From positions 1 through 64,000 of the forward strand of contig CAMXIF010000006.1 in NCBI GenBank assembly GCA_947243845.1: 64,000 bases of DNA, read 5' to 3'. The notes below the pieces were generated by a model. That model saw only the letters and a list, made by a program, of their open reading frames with translations. It was not told the DNA's origin and ran no database searches. Source of the stretch: an uncultured bacterium. Its GTDB lineage: Bacteria > Bacillota > Clostridia > Lachnospirales > Lachnospiraceae. Positions 38,381-48,395 of the stretch are shown here, in pieces. Within the stretch, counting starts at the first letter, position 1; every line of letters starts with the position of its first letter. The position numbers were made by a program, and so were the translations under genes.

Positions 38381-39054
38381 TCGCGCACCACCTCCAATGC
38401 ACCATCTAACATACCATAGACCACATCCGCCGCCTCGGCTACCTTTTCATTGTGGGTGACCACGATCACCGCATAACTTTCCTCATGCGCCAGCTTACAG
38501 AGCAGATCTACGATCACTTTTTCATTCTGGCTGTCCAGATTTCCTGTGGGTTCGTCCGCCAGCAGAATCTGTCCGCCGGAGGCCATAGCCCTGGCAATCG
38601 CTACCCTCTGCTGCTCTCCGCCGCTGATCATATTGGGCATCTTCCCGTACAGGCTGTCCGGCAGCCCCACTTTGCCAAGAAATTCCTGTGCCCGCTCTTT
38701 GGCCTCTTTCTTGGGCACATGTTGTAACTGCATGGGAAACATCACGTTTTCCAGCACCGTCAGCAGCGGGAAAAGATGGAACGCCTGATAAATCACGGAA
38801 GCCCTGTTCATCCGATAGCTGTCCCTGTCAATCTCCCGAATATCCTTACCATCTATGTACAGATTTCCCTCCGTGGGCACATCAAGCCCCGCCAGAAGGG
38901 AAAGAAACGTACTCTTTCCACTGCCGGACTTGCCGGTAATCGCGTACACCTTTCCCTGTTCAAAGGAACAGCTTACCTGCGTGAGCGCCTTTGTCTTCTG
39001 GTATTTAGACTGATAAATATATCCTACTTTTTCCGCTTCAATTATTTTACCCAT
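38377..39054 (-). CDS. ABC transporter ATP-binding protein (LolD/MacB-like)
   Basis: AITGKSGSGKSTFLSLLAGLD, ISGGEQQRVAIARAMASGGQILLADEPTGNLDSQN. Confidence 0.97.
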   Translation of the reverse strand: MGKIIEAEKVGYIYQSKYQKTKALTQVSCSFEQGKVYAITGKSGSGKSTFLSLLAGLDVPTEGNLYIDGKDIREIDRDSYRMNRASVIYQAFHLFPLLTVLENVMFPMQLQHVPKKEAKERAQEFLGKVGLPDSLYGKMPNMISGGEQQRVAIARAMASGGQILLADEPTGNLDSQNEKVIVDLLCKLAHEESYAVIVVTHNEKVAEAADVVYGMLDGALEVVRE

Positions 39055-39216
39055 ATTTCCCCCATTTCTGCGCTGCCTTGCTTCCGACTATGCTGCCACA
39101 TCACTTTGACGGGTTTGTGTCAGGCAGCACACGCACACAAATCTCGTCATTTGAAATCTATTATATATTCTGATCCATCTGTCCGCCTTTGCCGATACTC
39201 ACGGACAACCGGTCAC

Positions 39217-40437
39217 TCAATGTTGCGTGGATAAAAGATACACCACGCTTTCCCTGCTCATCCGGCCAAATGCTGCTGCCGCCCCGATCAGATATGCAGT
39301 CACGATCACACCGTTGACTGCGGCCATCGTGGAAACCGCCGGCATTGTCAGTGCCATCACGATATCTCCCACCAGACACCCTGCCAAAACCAATATCATC
39401 TGTTCCATCAAAAACAGCAGGGATGCCTGACCCTTCTTCACCCCTTGCAGACGCAACAGGGCAAACTCATCCCTTCTGCTGTTCCCGGAAAGGTAACTGA
39501 CTACATAACCGATCATCAACACCAGGACACACATCACCGGAAAAAAGGATCGCAGCAGTTCTATGACCCGTCTTAAGTTGGTAGCGCTTTCAATAAAGTT
39601 GGCATCCCGCACCATCAAGGCACATCCCGGATAGGATTCCATTGCTTCCGATGATATTTCCAGCAATCCGATCTCCTGCATTTGTTCCTTAAAAGTTCCC
39701 AGATTCAATGGATCTTTCACATGAAATGCAACCGTATCTGCGAAGAATGGAAGTTCAAACTGCGCAAAAATATTCTGCACGGTCTTAGCCGGCAGCACCA
39801 CGTCTGTAGCGATCGCATTCGTTTTGCCTATAATATCCTCCATGGTTCCCACGACCTTGACTTCCACCACACCTCCCATGGGATGTATCTCCAATTTGTG
39901 GAATTCACTTGAAGCATCATAGTAATAACATTTCAATACAATCTGATCTCCAATCTCCCAGCCGCGTTTGCGAAGCACCTTTTCATTGACAATGCACTCC
40001 ATCCTGTCAGAGGCAAAAAAATCATCCACCAGTTCCGGCTCCATACTGATCATCTCGTTGGTCAGTTCTCCCACGGCCTCCACATTATTGGCGCCTACGA
40101 CATACAGCTGCAGGTATTTGGAATACTCTGTCTCCTTAAAGTCACCCTCGCCTGCCATCATGACCGTCATATAGGACAGGTCTTTTACCTGGTCAGATTG
40201 TTCCAGGGCGTCCACGATCCGTTTCGGCGTAAACAGCCCGTTCACCAAAGTCCCGCTTAAGTTGGAAACCTGACAGTATATAGGCACATTCTCCGCCAGA
40301 TCTGCAAGCTGATCCCGGTAACTGCGAATACTCCCGAAATACAGATACAAGAGCAGCACCAGCATAATGCTGATTCCCGCCGTGACCAGATTTGCAATCC
40401 TTCTTTTTTTCATGCTGTACAACACATAATGAAGCAT
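39217..40437 (-). CDS. FtsX-like ABC transporter permease
   Basis: TM-large loop-TM layout, FALLRLQGVKKGQASLLFLMEQMILVLAGCLVGDI. Confidence 0.85.
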   Translation of the reverse strand: MLHYVLYSMKKRRIANLVTAGISIMLVLLLYLYFGSIRSYRDQLADLAENVPIYCQVSNLSGTLVNGLFTPKRIVDALEQSDQVKDLSYMTVMMAGEGDFKETEYSKYLQLYVVGANNVEAVGELTNEMISMEPELVDDFFASDRMECIVNEKVLRKRGWEIGDQIVLKCYYYDASSEFHKLEIHPMGGVVEVKVVGTMEDIIGKTNAIATDVVLPAKTVQNIFAQFELPFFADTVAFHVKDPLNLGTFKEQMQEIGLLEISSEAMESYPGCALMVRDANFIESATNLRRVIELLRSFFPVMCVLVLMIGYVVSYLSGNSRRDEFALLRLQGVKKGQASLLFLMEQMILVLAGCLVGDIVMALTMPAVSTMAAVNGVIVTAYLIGAAAAFGRMSRESVVYLLSTQH

Positions 40438-40609
40438 CCCATTCCCCCTCGCTCATGACACATCCGATTTGCAGATGCTGTAAACCTCCGCAATGCCTGC
40501 AATAATCACATCGCAGCTTGCCATCCATCGCCAAACTGTTTATTTATGAATATTTTAGCACACACAGCACATATTATCTACCATTTTAGCTCTTACAGGC
40601 TTATTAAAG

Positions 40610-40650
40610 CAGAAAGACAACCCGCCTGCTCTGTGGCAAACGGGTTGTCC
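40610..40650 (-). terminator. Intrinsic terminator downstream of the SASP gene
   Basis: Minus strand GACAACCCG-tttgccacagagcagg-CGGGTTGTCTTTCT. Confidence 0.75.
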
Positions 40651-40667
40651 TTCTAAATCATAATAGC

Positions 40668-40868
40668 TTACTTCATCTGCTCTTCCTGGCTCTTGATCAT
40701 TCTACGAACCATCTCACCGCCGATAGAACCGGCCTCTTTGGAAGTAAGGTCGCCGTTGTAACCCTCTTTCAGGTTTACACCTAACTCAGACGCTACCTCA
40801 GTCTTGAAACGATCCATAGCTGCTTTTGCTTCAGGAACTTCTACTCTATTCGTCTTGTTGCTTGCCAT
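40668..40868 (-). CDS. Alpha/beta-type small acid-soluble spore protein
   Basis: MDRFKTEVASELGVNLKEGYNGDLTSKEAGSIGGEMVRRMI. Confidence 0.97.
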   Translation of the reverse strand: MASNKTNRVEVPEAKAAMDRFKTEVASELGVNLKEGYNGDLTSKEAGSIGGEMVRRMIKSQEEQMK

Positions 40869-40920
40869 TTCTTTTCACCTCCGAAATACGTTTGAATGTT
40901 ATCCATTCTTTATCTATATT

Positions 40921-41001
40921 GAGATAAGCGCTCGCTCCCTGCGCTTATCTCAGTGACGTATGTCGCTGTGAGGCGCATTGGTTTGTTCGCTTATCTTGAT
41001 G
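40921..41001. repeat. Intergenic hairpin plus third copy of the arm sequence
   Basis: GAGATAAGCGC-tcgctccct-GCGCTTATCTC (40921-40951; 11-bp perfect arms) and CGCTTATCTTGATG at 40988-41001. Confidence 0.7.
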
Positions 41002-41069
41002 TTAGTATGTTCGGATGGTGAGAAAATATAATGGTAAGTTTTGCTATCTTTCATATAAATTTTTAAAGC

Positions 41070-41645
41070 TTATCTCTGATACACCACCGTGTCAGCCATC
41101 TTGTCTGCCGCATCTTTACCCTGCAGCTTTTCCAAAATCGCAAGACCGAAGGCAATGGCTGCACCCATGCCGCGTCCCGTAATGATATTCCCGTCCGTAA
41201 CTGCCGCTTCCTGCAGCACTTCTGCCCCCTCCAAATGACTCTCCATGGATGGATAAGAACATGCCTTCTTTCCTTTTAAATGACCGCGATGCCCCAGAAT
41301 GCTGGGCGCCGCACAGATTGCCGCCACAATCTTTCCCTTCGCCACAAATTCGTCCACTTGTGCCATCAGCGCTTCACAAGCTTCCAGATTCTTCGTTCCC
41401 GGCATACCACCCGGGAGCACCAGTACATCCACACTGTCAAAATCCACCGCCGCAAGCGTCTTATCCATTTCCACTGTAACATTATGGGAACTCGTCACGC
41501 TTTTTTCGTCTGTAACAGACACCATCTCCACTGTCTCACCGGCCCTGCGCAGAATATCCACCACCGTCAGCGCCTCAATCTCCTCATAACCTGTGCCAAA
41601 AAATACTGCTATCTTACTCATTTTGTTGTCCCCCATTTCTTTCAT
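41070..41645 (-). CDS. DJ-1/PfpI family protein
   Basis: VLVLPGGMPGTKNLEACEALMAQVDEFVAKGKIVAAICAAPSILG; likely start MSKIAVFFGTGYEEIEAL. Confidence 0.95.
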   Translation of the reverse strand: MKEMGDNKMSKIAVFFGTGYEEIEALTVVDILRRAGETVEMVSVTDEKSVTSSHNVTVEMDKTLAAVDFDSVDVLVLPGGMPGTKNLEACEALMAQVDEFVAKGKIVAAICAAPSILGHRGHLKGKKACSYPSMESHLEGAEVLQEAAVTDGNIITGRGMGAAIAFGLAILEKLQGKDAADKMADTVVYQR

Positions 41646-41677
41646 GAAAGTTTACTGTACCAATTTAATACGATTCC

Positions 41678-43012
41678 TCAACTTTTCTGTCGGCTTCTGC
41701 CCTGCCCCATGGCCGCAATGCCAACCATATCTGCAAGCGCCCAGCCAATGGGAATCGCCCACCAGATTCCCAATACGCCGATTGCCGGAACTGCCGCCAG
41801 TATGTATGCCAACACGACTCTTGTTCCCAGGGAAATGATCGTCAGCACCAGCGAAACGCCGGGCCGGTTAATACCCCGGAAATATCCATAAAGCAGAAAC
41901 AGAACGCCAATCCCCACATAGAATGCACCTTCAATCCGCAGATACTGCATCCCAATTTCTATGATCTGCGTATCCTGCGCTTTCACAAAAATCAGCATCA
42001 GATACCGCGCAAGCACAAAAACAAGCACCGACACCACGGCGCAGAACACTGCGGAAACGCCCAGCGCCTTTCTGGTTCCCTCTCTCACTCTCTCCGGTTT
42101 GCCGGCACCGTGGTTCTGGGATATATAGATAGAATAAGCATTCCCGAACTCCTGAGCCGGCATATAGGCAAAGGTATCAATCTTTACCGTAGCCGCAAAA
42201 GCCGCCATCACCGCCGGGCCAAAGCTGTTTACCAGACTCTGCACCATCAGGATCCCAAAATTCATGACCGACTGCTGCATACAGGTCATGCCTGAATATT
42301 TGCAGATTTCCGCCACCGGTTTTTCTCCCCGCACGAACCCCCGCAGGGAAAACCGGTAAAACGGCTCCTTCCGCCAGATATAAACACCAAGTCCCACGCC
42401 CGACACCGCCTGGGCGATTACCGTTGCCAGCGCCGCGCCCCGAAGCCCCCAGTGTAACTGTAATACAAAAAACAGATCCAGACCGATATTTAACACCGAT
42501 GCCACACCCAGAAAACACAGAGGTACCACCGAATTGCCCAGAGCCCGCAATAAAAATGCAAAATAATTATAGAGGAAAATGAACACGATCCCCGCAAAGA
42601 TAATCACCAGATATTCCTCTGTCATCTGCACGAGTTCTCCCGGCGTGCGAAGCAGCCACAAAATCGGTTTCCGAAAACACTGTACCGCCACACTGACCAC
42701 CACAGCCAACAGGCCGATCAGCGCAAAAGAGGTCTGGGCACAGGATTTCACCTTCTGCCGGTCTCCCTTTCCTATATAATAAGAAAAAACAGCCCCGCTT
42801 CCCATACACAGACCGATCAGCAGGGAATTTAAAAATGTCATCAGCGTGTAGGACGAACCCACCGCCGCCAAGGCGTCCGCGCCCACATATCTGCCCACCA
42901 CCCAGGTGTCCACTATATTATAACACTGCTGCAGCAGATTTCCCAGAATCATCGGCCCCGCAAACATAAGCAGAGAACTGGTCACATTGCCTTTTGTCAA
43001 ATCATGGTTCAT
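41678..43012 (-). CDS. MATE family efflux transporter
   Basis: DLTKGNVTSSLLMFAGPMILGNLLQQCYNIVDTWVVGRYVGADALAAVGSSYTLMTF. Confidence 0.96.
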   Translation of the reverse strand: MNHDLTKGNVTSSLLMFAGPMILGNLLQQCYNIVDTWVVGRYVGADALAAVGSSYTLMTFLNSLLIGLCMGSGAVFSYYIGKGDRQKVKSCAQTSFALIGLLAVVVSVAVQCFRKPILWLLRTPGELVQMTEEYLVIIFAGIVFIFLYNYFAFLLRALGNSVVPLCFLGVASVLNIGLDLFFVLQLHWGLRGAALATVIAQAVSGVGLGVYIWRKEPFYRFSLRGFVRGEKPVAEICKYSGMTCMQQSVMNFGILMVQSLVNSFGPAVMAAFAATVKIDTFAYMPAQEFGNAYSIYISQNHGAGKPERVREGTRKALGVSAVFCAVVSVLVFVLARYLMLIFVKAQDTQIIEIGMQYLRIEGAFYVGIGVLFLLYGYFRGINRPGVSLVLTIISLGTRVVLAYILAAVPAIGVLGIWWAIPIGWALADMVGIAAMGQGRSRQKS

Positions 43013-43152
43013 AATTACGCTTTCCTATATCATAAAATATCTATTATGCTATTATACCCCGAATCATCACAGCCTTCCATATCTTTTTGCCCGCCAAATA
43101 TTTTCCCAAAATATTTTCCCAAATTATCCATGTAAATAAGAGGGAATAGAAA

Positions 43153-43181
43153 TTGACATATTTCATAAAATACGGTAAACT
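43153..43181 (+). promoter_or_regulatory. Sigma-A-like promoter for the CYTH-domain gene
   Basis: TTGACA (43153-43158), 17 nt, TAAACT (43176-43181). Confidence 0.65.
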
Positions 43182-43251
43182 AACAGCCTGAAGAAAGAAC
43201 CGACAGACGAAAAAAAGCACAAAACTTTATCACCCAGAAAGGGGCACCCTT

Positions 43252-43755
43252 ATGGAAATCGAACGCAAATTCACCATCATCAGACTCCCCGCAGACCTGT
43301 CCGCCTACCCCTGCCACATTATCGAACAGGCTTACCTCAATACTGACCCGGTTGTCAGGATCCGCCGGCAGGATGATACCTACTATCTGACGTATAAAGG
43401 CAGGGGACTGCTGGCCAGGGAAGAGTACAACCTCCCTTTAAATGAGCCGTCTTACTATCATCTGCGGGAAAAAGCAGACGGAAATATCATCTCTAAAAAA
43501 CGCTATGTCATACCGATCGATCACCCGCAATTCGATGCGACATATATGTCATCCAGACAAAATTCTATTGACCAGCTTAGTCTGTCTGTAGAATTGGACA
43601 TCTTCGAAGCCCCCTTCGCCCCGCTGATCATCGCTGAAGTAGAGTTCCCTGACAAAGAGACAGCGGAAGCATTTCTTCCTCTTGACTGGTTTAGTCAAGA
43701 TGTTACAAATGATCCCGCCTATCATAATTCTAATCTGAGCCGACAGCAATTTTGA
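43252..43755 (+). CDS. CYTH domain protein
   Basis: MEIERKFTI...IEQAYLNTDPVVRIRRQDDTYYLTYKGRGLLAREEYNLPL, EVEFPDKETAEAF. Confidence 0.93.
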   Translation: MEIERKFTIIRLPADLSAYPCHIIEQAYLNTDPVVRIRRQDDTYYLTYKGRGLLAREEYNLPLNEPSYYHLREKADGNIISKKRYVIPIDHPQFDATYMSSRQNSIDQLSLSVELDIFEAPFAPLIIAEVEFPDKETAEAFLPLDWFSQDVTNDPAYHNSNLSRQQF

Positions 43756-43771
43756 AATATCCGGTCAACCC

Positions 43772-44821
43772 TTACTGTTCAAGCCGTTTCCTGCACGCTC
43801 CGGTTGACTCCCGCACCACCAATTCTGCCGGTAAAACAATCTGCTGGTGTTCCTCCCGCTGTGCGATCACATCCAGCAAAAGATGTATGGTCTTTCTGGC
43901 AATCTCCTCCGCCGGCTGCCTGATGGTTGTCAGTTGCGGATTATAATACTCTCCCAGTTCAATGCCGTCATATCCGGCCACTGAAATGTCTTCCGGAATC
44001 CGCTTGCCTGCTTCCAATACAGCCCGGCAGGCGCCGATGGCCAGAGAATCTGAGACCGCATAGATGGCCGTCACTTCTTCCTCTGACTCCAGCAGCTTTT
44101 TCGCCGTCAGATAACCATTCTCCATGGAATAATGATCGATTTCTTCCTGCACATAGCAGATCAGATGTTCCGGCACATTCAACCTGCGTTTCGCGTAAGC
44201 CTCTCTGTAGCCTTCCATACGCAGACGTCCAATGGGACGTTCCGACCGCTCCGTGATCAGCGCGATCTGTCTGTGCCCGAGTCCCAACAGATATTCCGTC
44301 ATCCTCTCGCTCTCCAGCCGGTCATCCACGGCAATATTGGAAAACGCCACCTTACCGGCGCGGTCCAAAACATTGACTCCGATCATGCTGAAGATAAAGG
44401 GCACATTCAACTTCCCAAGTTTTACCTCAGAATGCTCAAACAGTCCTCCCAGAAACACAATGCCCCGCAGCCGTTTCTCCTTTTCCAGTTCCAATGCCGC
44501 ATCCACCTCGTCCTCCTGCATCTCCACATGCCGAAGCACCAGTGCATATTTATTGCGCTGCGTTTCCTCTTCGATGATTCGGATCATATTGCTGAAGACC
44601 GGATTGGTAATACCTTTCACCAGCACGGCAATGCACTTGGCATCCGTCCTTTTCAGATTCCTGGCGCTGTTATTGGGAATAAATCCCGTATCTTCAATTA
44701 CCTGAAGAATCTTTCTCCTGGTTTCCGGGTTGATATCCGGATGATTGTTCAAGGCCCTGGAAACAGTACTGATTCCCACGCCGCATTGTTTTGCAATATC
44801 CTTAATCGTAATTTCATCCAT
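43772..44821 (-). CDS. LacI family transcriptional regulator
   Basis: TIKDIAKQCGVGISTVSRALNNHPDINPETRRKI plus periplasmic-binding-like effector domain. Confidence 0.96.
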   Translation of the reverse strand: MDEITIKDIAKQCGVGISTVSRALNNHPDINPETRRKILQVIEDTGFIPNNSARNLKRTDAKCIAVLVKGITNPVFSNMIRIIEEETQRNKYALVLRHVEMQEDEVDAALELEKEKRLRGIVFLGGLFEHSEVKLGKLNVPFIFSMIGVNVLDRAGKVAFSNIAVDDRLESERMTEYLLGLGHRQIALITERSERPIGRLRMEGYREAYAKRRLNVPEHLICYVQEEIDHYSMENGYLTAKKLLESEEEVTAIYAVSDSLAIGACRAVLEAGKRIPEDISVAGYDGIELGEYYNPQLTTIRQPAEEIARKTIHLLLDVIAQREEHQQIVLPAELVVRESTGACRKRLEQ

Positions 44822-44842
44822 CCAAACACCCTGCTTCTCTTC

Positions 44843-46324
44843 TTACTTCTGTACTCTTCCGTAAAGTTTGGTCATATCATAAATCTTCTCTGCCAGTTCC
44901 TCCGTGAACTGTCCCGGCAGCATCCTCCACTTCCAGTTAGTTCCCAGTGTAGAGGGCATGTTGGTCCTGGCCTCTGTACCCAGTTCCAGATAATCCTGCA
45001 TGGGAATCACGCAGGTATCGGACACACTCGCCAGAGCCGCGCGAATGAATACCCACGGAACATCCTTTCTGGAACGGATATCCAGATATTTTCTGGCAAA
45101 CGCTTTATCTCTTCGCTGCAATTTGTCATACCATCCAAGCGTGGTGTCATTGTCATGCGTCCCTGTATAAGCAATGCTGTTGGCCACATAGTTGTGCGGC
45201 AGGTAATCGCTCTCCTCTCTGGAGTCAAAGGCAAACTGCAGAATCTTCATACCCGGATAGCCGGTCTTTTTCACCAGTTTAATGACCGAATCAGTCAAAA
45301 ATCCCAAATCCTCCGCAATCACTGCTTTTCTGCCTAATTGTGCTTTCATGGTCTTAAAGATCTCATACCCCGGCCCTTTCTCCCAATGTCCGAACTCCGC
45401 AGTGGGATCGCCGTAAGGAATGGAATAATACTCGTCAAATCCACGGAAATGATCGATGCGCACCACATCATAGAGCCGGTAACAATAATCTATGCGCTTC
45501 ATCCACCACGCATAATCCGTCTCTTTGTGATAATCCCAGCGGTATAAGGGATTTCCCCACAACTGTCCGGTAGCCGAAAAGGCATCCGGCGGACAGCCTG
45601 CCACCGCAATCGGCGTCAATGTCTCATCCAGCTGGAAAAGTTCCGGATTCGCCCAGGTATCCGAACTGTCAAAGGCCACATAAATAGGAATATCTCCGAT
45701 GATCTGAATATTCCTGTCATTCGCATATTGTTTCAGTGCAAGCCACTGTTTGGCAAACAGATACTGCTGGAACTGATAGAAAGATATCTCTTCTGCAAAT
45801 TTCTCAGTATACTTCTTCATCGCGGCTGGCTTACGGAGTCTGATATCCTCATCCCACTCGCACCAGCTTTTGCCGCCGAAGGAATTTTTTACCGCCATAT
45901 AGAGCGCATAGTCTTTGAGCCAGTAAGCGTTGTCCTCCACAAACTCCTGATACCCTGCATCCTCCTCAATATGGCTGTTCTTATAAGCAGCCTTAAGCGC
46001 CTTAAATCTGGACAGATAAATCTTCTCATAGTCCACATAGGCCGCTTCGTCACCGAAATCATACTTGTCACATTCCGCTTTCGTCAGATAGCCGGCTTCA
46101 ATCAGCGCTTCCAGGTCAATATAGTAGGGATTGCCTGCAAAAGTTGAAAAAGATTGGTAGGGGGAATCTCCGTAGCCCGTAGGCCCCAGCGGCAGGATCT
46201 GCCAGTAGGCCTGCCCCGCCTTTTCTAATAAATCAATGAACGTATAAGCCTCCCTGGAAAAGGCGCCGATCCCATACCTGGACGGGATACTGGATACAGG
46301 CAACAACACTCCGCTTTTTCTCAT
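44843..46324 (-). CDS. malQ: 4-alpha-glucanotransferase (amylomaltase)
   Basis: RKSGVLLPVSSIPSRYGIGAF, DSPYQSFSTFAGNPYYID, VRIDHFRGFDEYYSIPYG, IAYTGTHDNDTTLGWY. Confidence 0.97.
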   Translation of the reverse strand: MRKSGVLLPVSSIPSRYGIGAFSREAYTFIDLLEKAGQAYWQILPLGPTGYGDSPYQSFSTFAGNPYYIDLEALIEAGYLTKAECDKYDFGDEAAYVDYEKIYLSRFKALKAAYKNSHIEEDAGYQEFVEDNAYWLKDYALYMAVKNSFGGKSWCEWDEDIRLRKPAAMKKYTEKFAEEISFYQFQQYLFAKQWLALKQYANDRNIQIIGDIPIYVAFDSSDTWANPELFQLDETLTPIAVAGCPPDAFSATGQLWGNPLYRWDYHKETDYAWWMKRIDYCYRLYDVVRIDHFRGFDEYYSIPYGDPTAEFGHWEKGPGYEIFKTMKAQLGRKAVIAEDLGFLTDSVIKLVKKTGYPGMKILQFAFDSREESDYLPHNYVANSIAYTGTHDNDTTLGWYDKLQRRDKAFARKYLDIRSRKDVPWVFIRAALASVSDTCVIPMQDYLELGTEARTNMPSTLGTNWKWRMLPGQFTEELAEKIYDMTKLYGRVQK

Positions 46325-46382
46325 AACACCAACAAATCCTTTCCTTTATTATGCTTTATCCTATTTACTTCAAATCGCTCAG

Positions 46383-46403
46383 ACCGGTAATGTTACCGGT
46401 AAC
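46383..46403. promoter_or_regulatory. Palindromic LacI-type operator candidate upstream of malQ
   Basis: ACCGGTAA-tg-TTACCGGT (46383-46400) overlapping the perfect palindrome GTTACCGGTAAC (46392-46403). Confidence 0.6.
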
Positions 46404-46497
46404 GTTTCCAACTCCGTGAAATCAGCATATCACCCTCCTGTCCTTTTGACAAGAGGGGATTCCTATGATACTTTATTTTTGCTGTTTTAGATAGAAA

Positions 46498-48303
46498 TTA
46501 AACATTGTTTTTGTGCAAAAATTCCACAAACTCCGTTTCGGGAAGCGGCTTGGAAAAATAGTAGCCCTGAATATAATCAATGCCCAGACTTTCCATCTTA
46601 TGATACTGTTCTTCGTCCTCAATGCCTTCCGACACAATCTTAAGCTGCAAACCCTGAATCATCTGCATGGCCGCATTCATCACGTACCGCGCCTTCTCAT
46701 CCCGGAAGAATGCCTGACTCATCTCCCTGTCAAATTTCACAATGTCTACCGGCATGTCCACAATATAGTTGAGATTGGACTGCCCGGTTCCAAAATCATC
46801 CAGGGAAAACCGCACGCCAAACTCCTGCAGTCTGCGCATATTTCTTAACAGCGTCTTTTTGGCCGACATGGAGGCTGATTCCGTAATCTCCAGGTTGATG
46901 TATTCCGGATTGATCCGATATTTCTTCATAATACTGATATATTCTTCCGCAAGCTGTTCGTAACTGCACTGCACTACGGACAGATTCACTTCTATATAAT
47001 GCAGTCCGCACTGTTCCAGATGCTGTTCTGCAAAAAAGCGGCATACCTTATCAAAAACAATCTCTCCCAGCTACAATATCTTCCCGTTTCTCTCCGCCAC
47101 AGGGATAAAGGACGCCGGCGACACCAGTCTTCCCTCCGTATCCCGCATCCGCACCAGGGCTTCCGCACTCACAAATCTATGATCCTTCGTGGAATATATG
47201 GGCTGATAGAAAACCTCTATCCGCTCTTCCTTCATAGCCTGTTCCAACATCAGTTCCATGCTCTTTTCCTGCTGCATCTGCACCACAAATTCCCGGTCCA
47301 TCTGCCGGAAATTGGATACCGCATGATCCTGATTTTTCCATCTGGCATACTGCATGAGATGAACCATCTCCTGATAATCATTCACCAGAAGGGAACTTGG
47401 CATATAAATATATTCAACCTGCGCCATTGCGCCGATTTCTTTTCTCCCGCCCTCAATAAATATTTTAATCTGTTCGATGGTATCCTCCACCTGCCTTAAA
47501 TCATCAAATACCATCCATACTTCATCATCCGCCATCTTAAAGATTCTGGTATTCCGAAAAGCAGGTACTCTTCTGGAAAATTCCCGATCCATATTATAAA
47601 GCTTTCTGGCGTAAAGAAAGAGCGCATCCTGATTAAAAAGCCCCGTCATACGATCCATCATATATTCCGGATTTTCCTGACGTAAAAAGATGATCAAAAT
47701 ACCCACAGCTCCGGCGTATCCCACCAGAAGCAGTTCATTATTCAAAAACTGTACCACTGCTGCCGCAAACCAGACTCCCAGCCACATCAGCACTACCTAG
47801 GTTCTGCGCGGATTGGCCTGCCTGCGCTTTTTGATGGTGAGGATGAAATTGACCACCAGAAAGCTGCATGTGCCAAGATAAGTCATCAGCACACTTGAAC
47901 CTTCCGTATACACAATTCTGCCATGCTTGCTGATATTAATAGGCAGACAGGCTATAATAATAATGTATACAATGGCCACACCCAGTCCACACATTGTCAC
48001 CCAGACAAATTTCTTCTGCCGCTCATATACTCCCGAACACTCATACAATAGTCCGGCCAGTCCTACCAGCACCAGGGAAGCCAGATATGCCTTGCAGATC
48101 ACTACCACCGCCGTCCGGGACTTTGCCAACAGACGTACGATTGCCCAAATGGATAACATATCAAAAAGCACGCAGAAAAGAACTACTACGAGAAGACACT
48201 GGAATATAATCTGTGTATTCAATCGCAGGCTTTTATATCTGACATAAAATAGGATCATAATGATAATCAGTATAATTCCACACAGCTGGGCCTGAATATT
48301 CAT
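46498..48303 (-). pseudogene. Membrane-anchored degenerate GGDEF plus EAL domain protein interrupted by two in-frame TAG codons
   Basis: ORFs 47797-48303, 47071-47793 and 46498-46989 share one frame: ...RRQANPRRT*VVLMWLGVWF... and ...FIPVAERNGKIL*LGEIVFDKVCRFFAEQHLEQCGLHYIEVNLSVVQCSYEQL... . Confidence 0.8.
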
Positions 48304-48395
48304 TTCACTCTTCCTCCTCTTCTTGTCATCGTCTTACTTGCATCCCTGCCACCGGCAATCTAGTGTCACTTACTATCTACTAACATTCAAATGTG

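Noticed and set aside
44132-45337. 401-aa plus-strand ORF across lacI/malQ
   Set aside because: Antisense to two well-recognised genes; no family resemblance.
46498-48303. Genome-wide TAG recoding (pyrrolysine or suppressor code)
   Set aside because: gltD, the MutS2-like gene and the DHH gene end naturally at TAG (TAGTAA or TAGTAG in two cases), so TAG works as a stop; the local interruptions look like gene decay.
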